NCBI RefSeq assembly: GCF_038397735.1
Contig: NZ_CP151635.1
Coordinates: 3,162,001 to 3,226,000 of the forward strand
DNA: 64,000 bases
Direction of reading: 5' to 3'
Origin: Microbacterium sp. LWH13-1.2
GTDB taxonomy: Bacteria; Actinomycetota; Actinomycetes; Actinomycetales; Microbacteriaceae
Position 1 is the first letter of the stretch. Every line of letters starts with the position of its first letter. The translations under genes were made by a program, and so were the position numbers. Below are positions 62,510 to 64,000 of this stretch, piece after piece. The notes below the pieces were generated by a model. That model searched no databases. It worked only from the letters and a program-made list of their open reading frames with translations, and was not told where the DNA came from.

Positions 62510-63436
62510 ATGGACGACGAGCTCGACGACGTCTTCCGCGAACGGCGACGCCTGCTCGCCCTCGGGTATCGGATGACGGGAACGCTGACGGATGCCGAGG
62601 ATGTCGTGCAGGAGACGTACCTGCGGTGGTACCGGCTCACCGAAGCCCAGCGGGAGGCGATCGCGAACCCGGCAGGCTGGCTCACGACCGTCGCGGGCCG
62701 CGTCGCCCTCGACCTGCTCGGCTCGGCACGTCGTCGGCGCGAGCAGTACGTCGGCCCCTGGCTGCCGGAGCCGGTTCCGTCCGAGCTCTTCGCCGGAGTG
62801 ATCGGATCGCGCACGGCATCCCCGCCGGAGGATCCACTCGATCGCATCACCCTCGACGACGACGTCTCCACCGCGCTGCTCGTCGTGCTCGAGGCGATGA
62901 CTCCGGCTGAGCGGGTGGCCTTCGTGCTGCATGACGTCTTCGCCGTGCCGTTCGACGAGATCGCCGAGGCCGTGGGGCGTTCTTCCGCCGCGGTGCGGCA
63001 GCTCGCGGCATCCGCCCGCCGTCATGTGCGCGAAAGTCGCGCGGTCGCGGTCCCTCGCGATGAGCACGACCGCGTGGTGCGGGCCTTCCAGCAGGCGACG
63101 CGCACAGGCGAGGTCGCCCCGCTGCTGAAGTTCTTGGCACCAGACGTCGAACTGCGCAGCGACGGAGGTGGCGTGGTCAGCGCCGCACGCAAGGTCGTGA
63201 GCGGTGCCGACAACGTCGCGCGCTTCCTGCTCGGGATCGCGACCAAGAACCCGCACTTCACCGCGGAGGAGCGACAGTTCGGCGACGGGCTCGGCCTGGT
63301 GTTCCGCGACGGCGAGAACGTGCACTCGGTCATGAATCTGCACGTGGAGGCGGGTGTGATCACCCAGCTGTGGATCGTGCTCAATCCCGCCAAGCTCACC
63401 TTTTGGCGATCCCCCCGCCAGGAGACCGCGGAGTGA
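62510..63436 (+). CDS. ECF41-family RNA polymerase sigma factor
   Basis: A 308-residue ECF sigma factor. Region 2 (ALGYRMTGTLTDAEDVVQET) and region 4 (LHDVFAVPFDEIAEAVGRSSAAVRQL) are followed by a SnoaL-like C-terminal domain of about 120 residues that acts as built-in regulator. ECF41 marks WLPEP, DGGG and NPAKL are all present. It probably drives its own gene and the divergent reductase. The ATG is at 62510. Confidence 0.9.
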   Translation: MDDELDDVFRERRRLLALGYRMTGTLTDAEDVVQETYLRWYRLTEAQREAIANPAGWLTTVAGRVALDLLGSARRRREQYVGPWLPEPVPSELFAGVIGSRTASPPEDPLDRITLDDDVSTALLVVLEAMTPAERVAFVLHDVFAVPFDEIAEAVGRSSAAVRQLAASARRHVRESRAVAVPRDEHDRVVRAFQQATRTGEVAPLLKFLAPDVELRSDGGGVVSAARKVVSGADNVARFLLGIATKNPHFTAEERQFGDGLGLVFRDGENVHSVMNLHVEAGVITQLWIVLNPAKLTFWRSPRQETAE

Positions 63437-63453
63437 GCGCCGAGAATCAGCCG

Positions 63454-64000
63454 TCAGCGACCCGACCCAGCGTCGTCTGACACAGCGTCGTCTGACACAG
63501 CGTCGGTGACAGCAGCAGCCGCGATCTCGACGAGCCGCTGATCGCTCCTCTCCTCATGCGCCGTGATCGTGACGACCGCGTCCGCGGCATCGTGGATGAA
63601 GACGTACTGCCCGTACCGCCCGTCCAGACGCCAACCGACGCCCGGCCCACGCCACGCGGCCAGCCCGTAGGAGGAGTACAGGCCACCCGCCCCCGACGCG
63701 ACCCAGTGGGAGTGCATCCGACCGACCCAGCGCTCCGACACGATGCGGTCGTTCCCGAAGCGGCCTCGGTCTCGAAGCACGCGTCCGATCCGAGCCAGCT
63801 CCTCCGTGCGGAGTTCGAGCCCGCTTCCGCCCACGATCCATCCGAGCGGACATCTCAACCACTGCGGGTTATGGATGCCGAGCGGCTGGAACAGACGGGG
63901 CATCAGCCAGTCCCTGACATCGCCGGCGACTGCACCGAGCATCCTCATGGCGACGTAGGTGCTGGCATCCGAGTACTGGAAGTGCTCGCCCGGGCCTCGG
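63454..64000 (-). CDS. Serine hydrolase/beta-lactamase-like protein (partial, cut by right edge)
   Basis: The C-terminal 181 residues of a class C beta-lactamase/esterase-fold protein; the frame stays open to the window edge, so the start and the SxxK motif are missing. FQYSDASTY at the edge is the YxN-like motif variant, and GLELRTEELARIGRVLRDRG is typical of family members. The C-terminus ends in repeated VSDDA encoded by a 15-base tandem repeat. Probable cell-wall or ester hydrolase. Confidence 0.8.
   Translation of the reverse strand, partial: RGPGEHFQYSDASTYVAMRMLGAVAGDVRDWLMPRLFQPLGIHNPQWLRCPLGWIVGGSGLELRTEELARIGRVLRDRGRFGNDRIVSERWVGRMHSHWVASGAGGLYSSYGLAAWRGPGVGWRLDGRYGQYVFIHDAADAVVTITAHEERSDQRLVEIAAAAVTDAVSDDAVSDDAGSGR
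63468..63510. repeat. 15-bp tandem repeat inside the serine hydrolase gene
   Basis: CAGCGTCGTCTGACA occurs exactly twice (63468-63482, 63483-63497) plus a partial third copy, encoding the VSDDA repeats at the protein C-terminus. In-frame length changes are possible. Confidence 0.8.

Overview
The window is high-GC DNA (GC-rich third codon positions, frequent GTG starts, GATGCC/GCATCC wobble usage) that looks like the chromosome of an actinobacterium in the Microbacteriaceae, most like Microbacterium. That assignment rests on gene content and style (DUF222-HNH protein, ECF41 sigma factor, LAxTG-type surface protein, many apparently leaderless genes) and is an inference. No rRNA, tRNA, insertion sequence, CRISPR array or prophage was recognised. 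Both ends cut genes: a metal ABC transporter ATPase on the left and a serine hydrolase on the right.

Layout, left to right. 1-1500: zinc-type ABC uptake genes behind a Zur-like palindrome. 1542-7814: an alpha-glucoside operon (binding protein, two permeases, GH13 glucosidase) divergent from a ROK regulator. 7819-12861: a 2H phosphoesterase, then a LacI/aldo-keto reductase unit divergent from a DapA-like/Nramp-like unit, with a clear promoter-operator between them. 12877-17623: E2, E1-beta and E1-alpha of a 2-oxoacid dehydrogenase behind a HisC-type aminotransferase. 17683-27455: housekeeping and membrane genes (holin-like protein, alpha/beta hydrolase with a helical partner, LMW phosphatase, purB with an apparent CTG start, DHA2 exporter, HTH protein, rhodanese, EamA). 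27459-29727: alcohol dehydrogenase, ribA, MarR. 29892-31716: a ClgR-like regulator facing a two-gene clpP operon in which one subunit has lost its catalytic serine; the regulator and the operon share a palindrome. 31785-34062: thioesterase, a trans-sulfuration-type PLP enzyme and its divergent Lrp regulator. 34209-39191: a LuxR-type regulator and a 1039-residue repeat-rich surface protein ending in LAVTG and a perfect hairpin. 39407-41403: small membrane protein and MATE exporter. 41445-47709: a monosaccharide ABC cassette (ChvE, GguA, GguB, ROK, extra ATPase) bounded by near-identical 30-bp direct repeats. 47789-54556: amino-acid permease, aldo-keto reductase, YigZ, J-domain protein, toroid-like protein, histidine phosphatase and methyltransferase. 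54560-60166: lipoprotein, furA-katA pair, hydrolase, msrB-msrA, DUF808 protein. 60189-64000: DUF222-HNH protein, NmrA-like reductase divergent from an ECF41 sigma factor through a symmetric bidirectional promoter, and the partial serine hydrolase.

How parts work together. The sugar operons each pair transport with a local repressor (ROK or LacI). Oxidative-stress functions cluster at 55-59 kb: furA-katA under an overlapping Fur-type box, and the methionine sulfoxide reductases. The most unusual units are the ClgR-like/ClpP pair with a pseudo-protease subunit, the ECF41 bidirectional promoter, the repeat-bounded sugar cassette, and a LacI-controlled Nramp homologue that lacks the usual metal ligands. 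All functional statements come from reading the sequence; no database search was run.
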